Positions 1 to 9,224 of a stretch of 64,000 nucleotides of DNA are shown here, piece by piece. The position numbers and the translations under genes were made by a program. The stretch is taken from the NCBI RefSeq assembly GCF_020410765.1, contig NZ_CP084541.1, forward strand, positions 2,413,001 to 2,477,000, written 5' to 3'. Positions within the stretch are counted from its first letter, which is position 1; each line of letters opens with the position of its first letter. This stretch comes from Streptomyces marincola (GTDB lineage Bacteria; Actinomycetota; Actinomycetes; Streptomycetales; Streptomycetaceae). The notes beneath the pieces were generated by a model. The model had not been told where the DNA came from, did not search any database, and saw only the letters and a list, made by a program, of their open reading frames with translations.

Positions 1-23
1 ACCGAAAGAGAGGGGCACCGCCC

Positions 24-239
24 ATGAGCACCATCACGTACCGCGTTTCCGGCATGACCTGCGGGCACTGCGAGGGCGCGGTCAAGCAGGAGGTCGGCGG
101 CCTGCCCGGCGTCACCGAGGTGACGGCCGCCGCGGACACCGGCCTGGTCACCGTCACCGCGGAGGGGTCGTTGGACGACGAGGCGGTGCGCGCGGCGGTC
201 GACGAGGCCGGGTACGAACTCGTCGGGCGCGCCGGGTAG
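24..239 (+). CDS. CopZ-like heavy-metal-associated (HMA) domain protein
   Basis: A 71-residue cytosolic protein made of one HMA domain. The metal-binding motif MTCGHC lies near residues 11-16, so it should bind Cu(I) or a similar soft metal through the two cysteines. By analogy with CopZ it would pass metal to a P1B ATPase or a copper-sensing repressor, but neither partner is in the window; a partner may lie to the left. The ATG has a GA-rich ribosome binding site about 10 bases upstream. Length is normal for the family. Family call is firm; copper specificity is inferred from the motif. Confidence 0.93.
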   Translation: MSTITYRVSGMTCGHCEGAVKQEVGGLPGVTEVTAAADTGLVTVTAEGSLDDEAVRAAVDEAGYELVGRAG

Positions 240-315
240 TCCGGCTCCGAAATCCGGCCGCATACTCCCCGGGCGGCCGGGCAGACGAGGAGTCAGGGCA
301 GAGAAGGGGACGGAA

Positions 316-363
316 AAGCGCCCCGCCGACGGGTCCCCCCACAGGGCCCGGCGCGGGGCGCTT
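316..363. terminator. Bidirectional hairpin between convergent copZ-like gene and gltA
   Basis: An 11-bp perfect inverted repeat (316-326 with 353-363, arms AAGCGCCCCGC and GCGGGGCGCTT) separated by 26 bases lies between two convergent genes. It could end transcription from both sides. There is no U-tract, as is common in high-GC actinobacteria. Confidence 0.65.
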
Positions 364-510
364 CCTGCCGTCCGCTCAGAGCGTCCCCCCACGGGACCCC
401 GGCCGGACGGCCGTCGGCGTGGATCCAGCCGAATCCGCGCCAACTCGACCGGTTAGACCCACGACTCCATCAAAGGTTGCACACGATTTGATGTGACCTA
501 CGTCACATCG

Positions 511-1824
511 TCAACGCTGCTCGACCGGCTTGTAGTCGCGCTCGACGACACCGGTGTAGACCTGCCGCGGGCGGCCGATCCTGGTGGTCGGGTCGGTGAT
601 CATCTCGTGCCACTGCGCGATCCAGCCGGGCAGCCGGCCCAGCGCGAACAGCACGGTGAACATGCTGGTCGGGAAGCCCATCGCCCGGTAGATCAGGCCG
701 GTGTAGAAGTCGACGTTCGGGTAGAGGTTGCGCGAGACGAAGTAGTCGTCGCTCAGGGCGCGCTCCTCCAGGCGGAGCGCGATGTCGAGCAGTTCGTCCG
801 ACTTGCCGAGCGCCGAGAGCACGTCGTGGGCAGCCGCCTTGATGATCTTCGCCCGCGGGTCGAAGCTCTTGTAGACGCGGTGCCCGAAGCCCATCAGGCG
901 GACACCCTGCTCCTTGTTCTTCACCTTGCGGATGAAGCTGTCGACGTCGCCGCCCTGCCGCTGGATGTCCTCCAGCATCTCAAGCACCGCCGCGTTCGCC
1001 CCGCCGTGCAGGGGGCCCCACAGGGCGTTGATCCCCGCGGAGATGGAGACGAACAGGTTGGCCTGGGAGGAGCCGACGATCCGCACGGTGGACGCCGAGC
1101 AGTTCTGCTCGTGGTCCGCGTGCAGGATCAGCAGCTTGTCGAGCGCGCTCGCCACGACCGGGTCGACCTCGTACTCGGCGGCCGGCACCGAGAAGGTCAT
1201 CCGCAGGAAGTTCTCCACGTAACCGAGGTCGTTGCGCGGGTAGACGATGGGGTGCCCCATCGCCTTCTTGTACGCGTAGGCCGCGATCGTCGGCAGCTTG
1301 GCGAGCAGCCGGATCGTGGAGATGTGCCGCTGCCGCTCGTCGAACGGGTTGTGGCTGTCCTGGTAGAACGTCGACAGCGCGCTCACCACGGAGGTCAGCA
1401 TCGCCATCGGATGGGCGTCCGAAGGGAAGCCGTCGAAGAAGCGCTTCACGTCCTCGTGGAGCAGCGTGTGCTGGGTGATCTCGCCCTGGAACGTCGCCAA
1501 CTCGTCGACCGTCGGCAGCTCGCCGTTGATGAGCAGGTAGGCCGTCTCAAGGAACGTGCCGCGCTCGGCGAGCTGCTCGATGGGGTAACCCCGGTAGCGG
1601 AGAATGCCCTGTTCCCCGTCGAGGTAGGTAATGGCGGACTTGCATCCGGCCGTGTTGCCGTAACCGGAGTCCAGGGTCACCAGACCGGTCTGCGCCCGCA
1701 GCTTGCCGATGTCGAAGCCGCGGTCACCGACCGAGCTGTCCACCAGCGGATAGCGGTACTCGCCGTCGCCGTACCGCACTACTACTGCATCGTCTGCATT
1801 GTCGCCGTAGCGGTTTTCGCTCAC
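511..1824 (-). CDS. gltA: Citrate synthase
   Basis: This enzyme condenses oxaloacetate and acetyl-CoA to citrate, the entry step of the TCA cycle. I place the start at the GTG at 1824 (product VSENRYGDN..., 437 residues), because a GAGGG ribosome binding site lies about 6 bases upstream and it gives the usual streptomycete length; the frame stays open 18 codons further. The catalytic set is visible: His in GPLHGGAN, His in GFGHRVYK and Asp in PNVDFYTG. The N-terminal part resembles type II (hexameric, NADH-sensitive) citrate synthases, although allostery cannot be read from sequence alone. It is transcribed in the same direction as the upstream helicase gene, with about 140 bases between them, so it probably has its own promoter. 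Confidence 0.96.
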   Translation of the reverse strand: MSENRYGDNADDAVVVRYGDGEYRYPLVDSSVGDRGFDIGKLRAQTGLVTLDSGYGNTAGCKSAITYLDGEQGILRYRGYPIEQLAERGTFLETAYLLINGELPTVDELATFQGEITQHTLLHEDVKRFFDGFPSDAHPMAMLTSVVSALSTFYQDSHNPFDERQRHISTIRLLAKLPTIAAYAYKKAMGHPIVYPRNDLGYVENFLRMTFSVPAAEYEVDPVVASALDKLLILHADHEQNCSASTVRIVGSSQANLFVSISAGINALWGPLHGGANAAVLEMLEDIQRQGGDVDSFIRKVKNKEQGVRLMGFGHRVYKSFDPRAKIIKAAAHDVLSALGKSDELLDIALRLEERALSDDYFVSRNLYPNVDFYTGLIYRAMGFPTSMFTVLFALGRLPGWIAQWHEMITDPTTRIGRPRQVYTGVVERDYKPVEQR

Positions 1825-1962
1825 GTCATCCCTCACCGACGTTGTGCCTCTTCTTCGAGGTGCCCTGACTCCCTCCACTGTCCCCCATCTGGGCCCCAGA
1901 TGTGCACTCGGGGTCGGCCATTGGGCAAGATTCTGGCACGCCGTGCCGCGAGATTCAGGACA

Positions 1963-4188
1963 TCACAGACCTATCGCCCCGGACAGGCGCGCGTCGAGCG
2001 CCGTGCACCTCCGGCCGGCCGACACCGTGCGGACCGCCTGGCCCAGCGCGCGGCGCGACCCGACGAGCACGACGAGGCGCTTGGCCCGCGTCACCGCCGT
2101 GTACAGCAGATTGCGCTGGAGCATCATCCACGCGCTCGTCGTCACCGGCACGACCACGCACGGATACTCGCTGCCCTGCGAGCGGTGGATGGTCACCGCG
2201 TACGCGTGGGCCAGCTCGTCCAGCTCGGCGAAGTCGTACGCCACCTCCTCGTCCTCGTCGGTGCGCACGGTCAGCGACTGGTCGACCGGGTCGAGGGCCG
2301 TCACGACGCCGACCGTGCCGTTGAACACGCCGTTGGCGCCCTTGTCATAGTTGTTCCTGATCTGGGTGACCTTGTCGCCCACCCGGAAGACCCGGCCGCC
2401 GAACCGCTTCTCGGCGAGCCCGGGCCGGGGCGGCGTGACGGCCTGCTGCAACAGGCCGTTCAGCACGCCGGCGCCCGCCGGGCCCCGGTGCATCGGGGCC
2501 AGCACCTGCACGTCGCGCCGCGGGTCGAGGCCGAACCTGGCCGGGATCCTGCGCGCCGCGACATCCACCGTCAGCCGGCCCGCCTCCTCCGTGTCGTCCT
2601 CGACGAACAGGAAGAAGTCGGCCAGGCCCTGCGTCACCGGCGGCAGGCCCGAGTTGATCCGGTGCGCGTTGGTGACCACGCCCGACTGCTGGGCCTGCCG
2701 GAAGATCTTCGTCAGCCGCACCGCGGGCACCGGGCTGCCGGGCGCGAGCAGGTCGCGCAGCACCTCGCCCGCGCCCACGGACGGCAGCTGGTCCACGTCC
2801 CCGACCAGCAGCAGGTGCGCGCCCGGCGCCACCGCCTTCACCAGCTTGTTCGCCAGGAGGAGGTCGAGCATCGACGCCTCGTCCACCACCACGAGGTCCG
2901 CGTCGAGCGGCCGGTCCCGGTCGTAGGCCGCGTCCCCGCCCGGCTTCAGCTCAAGCAGGCGGTGCACCGTGGACGCCTCGGCCCCCGTCAGCTCCGAGAG
3001 CCGCTTGGCCGCCCGGCCGGTCGGCGCGGCGAGCACGACCTTGGCCCGCTTGGCCCGCGCCAGCTCCACCACGGACCGCACCGTGAACGACTTGCCGCAG
3101 CCGGGCCCACCGGTGAGCACCGCGACCTTCTCGGTCAGCGCCAGCCTGACCGCCTGCTCCTGCTCCTCCGCCAGCTCGGCCCCGGTGCGCTCCGCCAGCC
3201 AGGCCAGGGCCCTGGCCCAGTCCACGTCGGCGAACGCCGCGAGCCGGTCGTCAGGCGCGGTGAGCAGCCGGCGCGTCTGCCCCGCGAGCGACAGCTCGGC
3301 CCGGTGGAACGGCACCAGGTACACGGCCGTGACCGCGCCCTCATCGCCCTGCGGGTCCGGCACCCGCTCGCGCACCACGCCCTCGCCGTCCGGCTGCTCC
3401 GCCAGCTCCCCGAGGCAGTCGATCACCAGCCCGGTGTCCACCTGGAGCAGCTTGACCGCGTCGGCGATCAAGCGTTCCTCCGGCAGGTAGCAGTGCCCCT
3501 GGTCGGTCGCCTGGGACAGCGCGTAGGACAGGCCCGCCTTCACCCGTTCCGGGCTGTCCTGCGGGATGCCGACCGCGCGGGCGATCCGGTCGGCGGTCAG
3601 GAACCCGATGCCCCACACGTCGGCGGCCAGCCGGTAGGGCTGGTTCTTCACGACGGAGATCGAGGCGTCCCCGTACTTCTTGTAGATGCGCACGGCGATG
3701 GACGTGGAGACCTCCACGCTCTGGAGGAAGACCATGACCTCCTTGATGGCCTTCTGCTCCTCCCATGCCTGGGCGATCAGCGCGGTCCGCTTCGGCCCGA
3801 GACCGGGCACGGCGATCAGCTTCTTCGGGTCGTCCTCGATGACGTCGAGCGTGTCGGTCCCGAAGTGGTCCACGATCCGCTCCGCCGTCTTCGGGCCGAT
3901 GCCCTTGATCAGCCCGGAGCCCAGGTAGCGGCGGATGCCCTGCACCGTCGCGGGCAGCACCGTCGTGTAGTTCTCCACGGTGAACTGGCGGCCGTACTGC
4001 GGGTGCGAGCCCCAGCGGCCCTGCATGCGCAGCGACTCCCCGACCTGCGCGCCGAGCAACGCGCCCACCACCGTGAGCAGTTCGCCGCCGCCGTGGCCGG
4101 TGTCGACGCGCGCCACCGTGTAGCCGTTCTCCTCGTTGGCATAGGTGATGCGCTCAAGGACGCCCTCGATCACCGCACTGTGCGACAT
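1963..4188 (-). CDS. recD2: RecD2-type ATP-dependent DNA helicase
   Basis: A 741-residue SF1B helicase of the RecD2/RecD-like class, which works without RecBC in DNA repair and 5'-3' unwinding. An N-terminal OB-like region is followed by two helix-hairpin-helix segments (IKGIGPKTAERI and VPGLGPKRTALI, about residues 95-150). The motor domains carry Walker A GGPGCGKS, Walker B DEAS and a C-terminal motif with TIHRSQGSEYP. The start is the ATG at 4188 (MSHSAVIEG...), the first codon at which family similarity begins; the open frame upstream is a GC-rich artefact. It has no RecB or RecC neighbours. Confidence 0.93.
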   Translation of the reverse strand: MSHSAVIEGVLERITYANEENGYTVARVDTGHGGGELLTVVGALLGAQVGESLRMQGRWGSHPQYGRQFTVENYTTVLPATVQGIRRYLGSGLIKGIGPKTAERIVDHFGTDTLDVIEDDPKKLIAVPGLGPKRTALIAQAWEEQKAIKEVMVFLQSVEVSTSIAVRIYKKYGDASISVVKNQPYRLAADVWGIGFLTADRIARAVGIPQDSPERVKAGLSYALSQATDQGHCYLPEERLIADAVKLLQVDTGLVIDCLGELAEQPDGEGVVRERVPDPQGDEGAVTAVYLVPFHRAELSLAGQTRRLLTAPDDRLAAFADVDWARALAWLAERTGAELAEEQEQAVRLALTEKVAVLTGGPGCGKSFTVRSVVELARAKRAKVVLAAPTGRAAKRLSELTGAEASTVHRLLELKPGGDAAYDRDRPLDADLVVVDEASMLDLLLANKLVKAVAPGAHLLLVGDVDQLPSVGAGEVLRDLLAPGSPVPAVRLTKIFRQAQQSGVVTNAHRINSGLPPVTQGLADFFLFVEDDTEEAGRLTVDVAARRIPARFGLDPRRDVQVLAPMHRGPAGAGVLNGLLQQAVTPPRPGLAEKRFGGRVFRVGDKVTQIRNNYDKGANGVFNGTVGVVTALDPVDQSLTVRTDEDEEVAYDFAELDELAHAYAVTIHRSQGSEYPCVVVPVTTSAWMMLQRNLLYTAVTRAKRLVVLVGSRRALGQAVRTVSAGRRCTALDARLSGAIGL

Positions 4189-4549
4189 GGTCCCGACGGT
4201 AGCGCCGACCACGGACACCCGGGGGCGCGGGGCGCATGCGCGCCGGAGTGCGCCGAAGGGCCTGCCCCCCGCCAGGCCCTTCGCTCCCCTCCTCACCCGC
4301 ATACGACCCCGAACGCGCCTGTTCGGTTCCCGTGGGACGCACATCGGGGCGCGTTCCGTCGCATGCATATGCACGGGGCCGGTTACGGGTCACGGACAGG
4401 ACACATGACGGACGATCACCCGCCATGTCCCGTTCTCCTGTCAGGCACCCGCGGGCTCCCGGCGTCTTCTCCGGGGAGCGTCCCCGCGGGGGTCAGTGCC
4501 CCGCGGGCGGGCCAGGGCACGGAGCCGCAGGTATCGCAGGAGGCGGGCG
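4189..4549. other. Divergent intergenic region, no gene seen
   Basis: This 361-base spacer separates the divergent recD2 and dikinase genes and should hold promoters for both. It contains a 10-bp perfect palindrome, TGCATATGCA, at 4364-4373. Overlapping frames here have no supporting start site or family match. I see no convincing -35/-10 pair. Confidence 0.5.
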
Positions 4550-6595
4550 ATGCGCACACCAGACCTCGAAGTCCACGACGATCCGCTCGGCGCCCAGGCG
4601 GGCGCCGCCCTCCCTCTGCACGACCCGCGCGCCGCGCGCGCGGCCCTGACCGGCAACAAGGCCGCGGCCCTGGCCAGAGCCGCGGGCGCGCGGCTGCCGG
4701 TGCTGCCCGGGTTCGTGGTCCTGCCCCCGGAGGCGGGCGCGCGCGGCCGCGACCTGTACGACGCCTGGCGCGAACTGAGCGACGAGGGGCGCACCGCACT
4801 CATCGTGCGCTCCTCCTCGACGGCCGAGGACACCGCGCACTCCTCGCTGGCCGGCCGGTTCCTGTCCCTGCCCGACGTGCGCGGCTGGGACGCGTTCCTC
4901 CGCGCGCTGCGCGCGGTCCGCGCCTCGGGCGACGCGCCCATGGCCGTCCTGGTGCAGCCGATGCTGCGCGCCCGCGTCGGCGGCGTGCTGTTCGGCGCCG
5001 ACCCGCTGGCCGGGCGCACCGACCGGCTGCTGCTGAGCGCCGTGGCCGGCGGACCCGACCTGCTGGTCGGCGGCGCCCTGCCGGGCGCGGACCTGCGGCT
5101 CACCCCGCACGGCCGCCCGGTGCGGCCCCGCGCCGCCGCGCCGGCCGGCGGCCGGCCGCTGCTCACCGGCGCGGAGCTGCGCCGGCTCGCCGGGCTCGCG
5201 CGGCGCGCGCGCCAGGTGTTCGGCGGGCCGCAGGACATCGAGTTCGGGTTCGCGGCGGACGGCGGGCAGCTGTGGCTGTTCCAGGCGCGGCCGATCACCG
5301 CGATGGCGCCGCGCCCCCCGCGGCGCGCCAGGCTGCTCGGCCCTGGTCCCGTCGCGGAGACCCTGCCGGGCGTGCTGCGCCCGTTGGAGGAGGACCTGTG
5401 GGTGGTGCCCATGGCGCACGGGCTGGCCGCCGCGCTCGACCTGGCCGGGGCCGCGCCGCGCCGCACGCTGCGCGCGGTGCCCGCGGTGACCACCGTCGGC
5501 GGGCGGGCCGTCGCCGACCTGGCCCTGCTCGGCCTCGCCCCCGGCCGGCGCGGCCCGGCCGCGCGGCTGAACCCCGGCCCCCCGCTGCGGCGGCTGCGCG
5601 CCGCCTGGCGGGTGGGCCGGCTGCGCGCCGCGCTGCCGCGGCTGGCCACCGCCCTGCGGGCGGACGTGGACCGGCACCTGGCCGAGGCGCCGGCTCCCGC
5701 CGGGCTCGGACCCGCCGCGCTGACAGCCGCGCTGCGCTGGTCGCGCGCCGTGCTGGTCGCGTTGCACGCCCAGGAGGCACTGGCCGGCGCGCTGCTCCCG
5801 CCCGAGGAACGGCCGGGCGGCGGCGCCGCGGCGGCCGGCCTCGCGGCGCTGCACCACGGCCGGGCCGAGGGCCTGACCGACGCGCAACTGACAGCGGCGC
5901 GGCCCGAGGTGCTCGCGCTGGTGCCGCCCAGCCTCACCGAGCCGCTGCGGCTGCCGCCGCGGGGCGCCGCGGGCACGGGTCCCGGCACGGGAACGCTCGG
6001 CACCAGGGAGGCGTTGCGGCTGCGCATCCGGTGGGTGCACGCGTTCCAGGTCGCGCTGGTCCGCGAGGCGGCGCGGCGCAGCGTCGGCGTGGACCGGTTC
6101 GCGCTGCTGCGCTGGCCCGAGCTGCTGACGGCCGCGGCGGGCGGCCCGCTGCCCGCCGATCTGGCGGGACGCCGGCCGCCGGGCGCGGCCCCGCCGCTGC
6201 CCGACGCGTTCCGGGTCGCCGCGTGCGGCGCCGTGGTGGCCGCGCGGGCGCGCGACGCGGCGGACGGGGCGGACGGGGCCGGGCGCGGCGTCTCGGGCGG
6301 CCGGGTGCTCGGCGTGGCGTGGGACGGCGCGGGCGAGCCGCCGCGCGGCGCGGTGCTCGTCACCCGCACCCTCGACCCGTCGCTCGCGCCGCTGCTGCCC
6401 GCGCTGACCGGCCTGGTGGCGCAGACCGGCAGCCCGCTGTCGCACCTGGCGCTGCTGGCGCGCGAGCTGAACCTGCCGGTCGTCACCGGCGCGGCCGGCG
6501 CCGTCGACCGCTTCCCGCCGGGCACGCCGCTGCTGCTCGACGGCGGCACGGGCGAGGTGGCCGCGCGTGACCTGACGGCGGAGGCGCGGCCATGA
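4550..6595 (+). CDS. PEP-synthase-like dikinase with rifampin-phosphotransferase-like domain order
   Basis: A 681-residue protein starting at the ATG at 4550, behind an AGGAGG-type site. Residues about 30-250 form a PPDK_N ATP-grasp domain with Lys37 (TGNKAAAL), Arg87 (LIVRSSSTAED) and the Glu231/Gln245/Arg247 set near IEFGF and LFQARPIT. Residues about 255-590 are Ala/Arg/Leu-rich and match no family I recognise. The C-terminal 80 residues are a swivelling phosphohistidine domain with His632 in TGSPLSHLALLAREL. The C-terminal TIM barrel of true PEP synthase and PPDK is absent. ATP-grasp, variable middle and His domain is the order of rifampin phosphotransferase, which moves the beta-phosphate of ATP to a small molecule via His. 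The substrate is unknown. It overlaps the next gene by 4 bases (ATGA). Confidence 0.8.
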   Translation: MRTPDLEVHDDPLGAQAGAALPLHDPRAARAALTGNKAAALARAAGARLPVLPGFVVLPPEAGARGRDLYDAWRELSDEGRTALIVRSSSTAEDTAHSSLAGRFLSLPDVRGWDAFLRALRAVRASGDAPMAVLVQPMLRARVGGVLFGADPLAGRTDRLLLSAVAGGPDLLVGGALPGADLRLTPHGRPVRPRAAAPAGGRPLLTGAELRRLAGLARRARQVFGGPQDIEFGFAADGGQLWLFQARPITAMAPRPPRRARLLGPGPVAETLPGVLRPLEEDLWVVPMAHGLAAALDLAGAAPRRTLRAVPAVTTVGGRAVADLALLGLAPGRRGPAARLNPGPPLRRLRAAWRVGRLRAALPRLATALRADVDRHLAEAPAPAGLGPAALTAALRWSRAVLVALHAQEALAGALLPPEERPGGGAAAAGLAALHHGRAEGLTDAQLTAARPEVLALVPPSLTEPLRLPPRGAAGTGPGTGTLGTREALRLRIRWVHAFQVALVREAARRSVGVDRFALLRWPELLTAAAGGPLPADLAGRRPPGAAPPLPDAFRVAACGAVVAARARDAADGADGAGRGVSGGRVLGVAWDGAGEPPRGAVLVTRTLDPSLAPLLPALTGLVAQTGSPLSHLALLARELNLPVVTGAAGAVDRFPPGTPLLLDGGTGEVAARDLTAEARP

Positions 6596-7518
6596 GGACG
6601 GCGCGGCGGGCCGGGTACGCGTTCGGCGGGGCGGCGGCCCTGGGCGCCGCGGCCTACATGGTGATCTACCTCTACCGGTGGCAGTGGCAGCGCACGCTGC
6701 TGTGCGCCGTGCTGCTGCTGATCATCGAGGTGCTGCTGATCGGCCTGGCGGCCCTCGACCGGCTGGGCCGCCTCGAAGCCCGGGTGCGGGAGGGCGACCG
6801 GCGGCGGGAGGAGATCGCCGCGCAGCTGCGGGCGGCCGAGGAGGAACGCCGCGCCGGGCCGCGTTTCGCCTGGCTGGACGGCGACGGAACCCGCACGTTC
6901 GTGTTCGTTCCGGTACTGATGGTGACCGGTGCGGTGCTGTCGGGGCTGGCCTGGGCCGTGGAGCGCGTCGCAGGGGCGACCACGCGCCCCCTCGCCCGCC
7001 GGCGCCTGGCCGGGCGCCTCGCGCCCCTGGCGGCGCCGCCGGGCGGGCCGCGGGCCTGCGGCCGGCTGCCCGACCTGCCGGAACGGCCCGCCCTCGGCCC
7101 CGGGCCGCCGCGCGGCCGGCTGCTGCGCGCGGGCGCGGGGGCCGTGGCGGTGGCGCTGGTCGGCGCGCTGTTCCTCGGCCTGTCGGCGTTGACCGAGACG
7201 GAGCCGCCGCGGCGCGGGGACGCCACCGCGACCTCCGTCCTGTTCGCCGTCGAGGGCCGCGGCACCGGCCAGGGGCGCGCCGCGCTGGCCGCCCGGCAGG
7301 TGTGGGAGCGCTGCCGGGACGCCACCGCGGTGCCGCTGGTCGAGGCGGGGCTCGCCGAGCTGGCCGAGGGCCGTTTGTACGCGGGCACGGTGCACCCCTC
7401 GCTCAGCGAGCACGACGAGCACCGCCTGATCGGCTGCCTTGAGGACACCGGAATCGATCGCGTCCTGCTCGACGTGCGGGGAACGGGCCCGATCAACGGT
7501 CAGGACACGCCCGGATAA
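6592..7518 (+). CDS. Membrane protein coupled to the dikinase gene
   Basis: A 308-residue protein I do not recognise as a family. The N-terminus has two hydrophobic segments (about residues 12-28 and 36-56), then a charged stretch rich in Arg and Glu (60-90, possibly coiled coil), a third hydrophobic segment near 103-120, a basic Pro/Arg-rich linker, a fourth near 180-198, and a final domain of about 110 residues with two Cys (CRD and GCLED). The last domain probably lies outside the membrane. Translation is coupled to the upstream dikinase by an ATGA overlap, so the two probably work together, perhaps with the membrane protein as anchor or transporter-like partner. The function is unknown. 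Confidence 0.7.
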   Translation: MRTARRAGYAFGGAAALGAAAYMVIYLYRWQWQRTLLCAVLLLIIEVLLIGLAALDRLGRLEARVREGDRRREEIAAQLRAAEEERRAGPRFAWLDGDGTRTFVFVPVLMVTGAVLSGLAWAVERVAGATTRPLARRRLAGRLAPLAAPPGGPRACGRLPDLPERPALGPGPPRGRLLRAGAGAVAVALVGALFLGLSALTETEPPRRGDATATSVLFAVEGRGTGQGRAALAARQVWERCRDATAVPLVEAGLAELAEGRLYAGTVHPSLSEHDEHRLIGCLEDTGIDRVLLDVRGTGPINGQDTPG

Positions 7519-7569
7519 CGCCCCGAACGGGCCCGCATACATCCGGAGAGTCTGGGTAGCCGCGCGGCC

Positions 7570-8478
7570 ATGGCTCCACCAGAGAGAAAGAAACCGACAT
7601 ATTCACGAAGAGCCGCAGGGGTGAGCCGCCGCTCGCTGCTGGCGGGGGCTGCGGCTCTCGGTGCCCTCGGCGCGGCCGGTTGCAGCCGCATTCCCTCCGA
7701 GGGCACGGTCGAGGGGGGTGATCTGCTGGAGCGGCTGCGGGACCGCGGCAGCGTCAAGGTCGGCATCGCGAACGAACCTCCGTTCGGCTGGATCAACGAC
7801 GACGGCGAGCCGACCGGGCAGGCCCCGGCCATCGCCCGAGTGATCTTCGAACGGCTCGGTGTGGACACCATCACACCGGTGAACGTGGACTTCAGCGCCC
7901 TGATCCCCGGCCTCAAGGCACAGCAGTTCGACGTGGTCTCCGCCGGCATGTTCATCAACCCCACCCGGTGCGCCCAGGTGCTGTTCGCCGACCCGGACTA
8001 CATCATGCTCGACGCGATGATCGTCCCGGCCGGCAATCCCGAGGGGATCACGGACTACCAGTCGATCGTCGACAAGGGTCTGCGGCTGGCCACGGGACAG
8101 GCGTACGCGGAGATCGAGTACGCCAGGGACGCGGGCATCGACGACCTGCTGATCCTGCCCGACCAGGTGGCCGGCCTCGACGCCGTCGCCCAGGGCCGGG
8201 TGCACGCGTTCGCCGGGACCAACGTCACCGTCAAGGGCGCGGTCGAGGGCAACGACCGGGTCGAGGCCACCGAGCCGTTCCAGCCGATGCTGGGCGGGGA
8301 GCCCGCGCTGGGCGCCGGCGGCTTCGCGTTCCGGCTCTCCGAGAAGAACTTCCGCGACGCCTTCAACGAGGAACTGCACAAGCTCAAGGACAGCGGCGAG
8401 CTGCTGGACATCGTCGCCCCGTTCGGCTTCACCGAGCAGGAGATGACCGATCTCACGCTTGAGGAGCTGTGCCCATGA
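7570..8478 (+). CDS. ehuB: Ectoine/hydroxyectoine-type ABC transporter substrate-binding lipoprotein (EhuB-like)
   Basis: This is the binding protein of a polar amino acid/ectoine uptake system. The N-terminus has a twin-arginine signal (SRRSLLAG) followed by a lipobox ending LGAAGC, so the mature protein would be a lipoprotein on the outer face of the membrane. The body is an SBP_bac_3 domain (ERLRDRGSVKVGIANEPPF onward). The substrate is assigned by similarity to streptomycete EhuB and by the ehuBCDA gene order; another amino acid derivative is possible. It starts the operon and its stop overlaps the ehuC start. The 51-base upstream gap is short, so the promoter may be inside it or shared with the preceding unit. 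Confidence 0.85.
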   Translation: MAPPERKKPTYSRRAAGVSRRSLLAGAAALGALGAAGCSRIPSEGTVEGGDLLERLRDRGSVKVGIANEPPFGWINDDGEPTGQAPAIARVIFERLGVDTITPVNVDFSALIPGLKAQQFDVVSAGMFINPTRCAQVLFADPDYIMLDAMIVPAGNPEGITDYQSIVDKGLRLATGQAYAEIEYARDAGIDDLLILPDQVAGLDAVAQGRVHAFAGTNVTVKGAVEGNDRVEATEPFQPMLGGEPALGAGGFAFRLSEKNFRDAFNEELHKLKDSGELLDIVAPFGFTEQEMTDLTLEELCP

Positions 8479-9224
8479 TGAGCGAAGGGATGTTCAGCAA
8501 CTACTTCCTCCCCGGCATCTGGATCACCATTCAGGTCACCTTCTTCAGCGCGGCCCTCGCCCTGGTCGTCGCGTTCGTGATCGGGACGCTGCGGACCTCG
8601 CGCCTGTGGATCGTGCGCTTCCTGTCCGGGATCTACTTCGAGCTGTTCCGCGGCACGTCCTCGCTGGTGCTGATGTTCTGGCTGGTGTTCGCCGTCCCCC
8701 TGATGTTCCGGTTGCAGTTCGTGCCGATGTTCGCGGGCGTGCTGGCCCTGGGGCTGACGTACGGCGCCTACGGGTCCGAGGTGGTGCGCGGCGCGCTGGC
8801 CGCCGTGCCGGTGGCCCAGCGCGAGGCGGGAGTCGCGCTGGGCTTCACCAAGTTCCAGCGGCTGCGGCGGATCGAGGTGCCGCAGGCGTGGCCCGAGATG
8901 GTGCCGCCGTTCAACAACCTGCTGATCGAACTGCTCAAGGGCACCGCGCTGGTCTCCACGATCATGGTCGCGGACATGACGTACGCGGCCAACCTCGTGC
9001 GCATCGGCAGCAACGAGAGCGCCCCGGTGTACACGCTGCTGCTCGCCCTCTACTTCGTGTTCGCGTTCGTCCTCACCCGCGGCATGCGCGTGCTGGAGAA
9101 GCACGCCAAGTCCCGCGTGGGCCAGGCGCCGCCGGGCGGCGGCGGCCTGTGGTCGCGGCTCTCGCTGCGCTCCAGCGCCGGTGAGGGCTCCGGCGCGCTG
9201 ACGGCGGGAGGCACGACCCGATGA
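8475..9224 (+). CDS. ehuC: ABC transporter permease (EhuC-like)
   Basis: A polar amino acid-type permease of 249 residues with five or so hydrophobic segments. The cytoplasmic EAA loop that docks on the ATPase is seen as QREAGVALGFTKFQRLRRIE. The start is the ATG at 8475, which overlaps the ehuB stop (ATGA) and has GAGGAG 8 bases upstream; a GTG at 8469 and an ATG at 8478 are alternatives. The C-terminal tail of about 35 residues after the last membrane segment is charged and Gly/Ser-rich. It should pair with EhuD to form the channel. Confidence 0.87.
   Translation: MMSEGMFSNYFLPGIWITIQVTFFSAALALVVAFVIGTLRTSRLWIVRFLSGIYFELFRGTSSLVLMFWLVFAVPLMFRLQFVPMFAGVLALGLTYGAYGSEVVRGALAAVPVAQREAGVALGFTKFQRLRRIEVPQAWPEMVPPFNNLLIELLKGTALVSTIMVADMTYAANLVRIGSNESAPVYTLLLALYFVFAFVLTRGMRVLEKHAKSRVGQAPPGGGGLWSRLSLRSSAGEGSGALTAGGTTR

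Noticed and set aside
493..6570. Plus-strand frame of 2025 codons across gltA, recD2 and the dikinase gene.
   Set aside because: It is antisense or out of frame to genes with complete catalytic motifs and has a low-complexity Arg/Ala/His composition, typical of shadow frames in high-GC DNA.
4441..7542. Minus-strand 1033-codon frame opposite the dikinase and membrane genes.
   Set aside because: It lacks family motifs, while the plus strand has intact ATP-grasp and His motifs and good ribosome sites.
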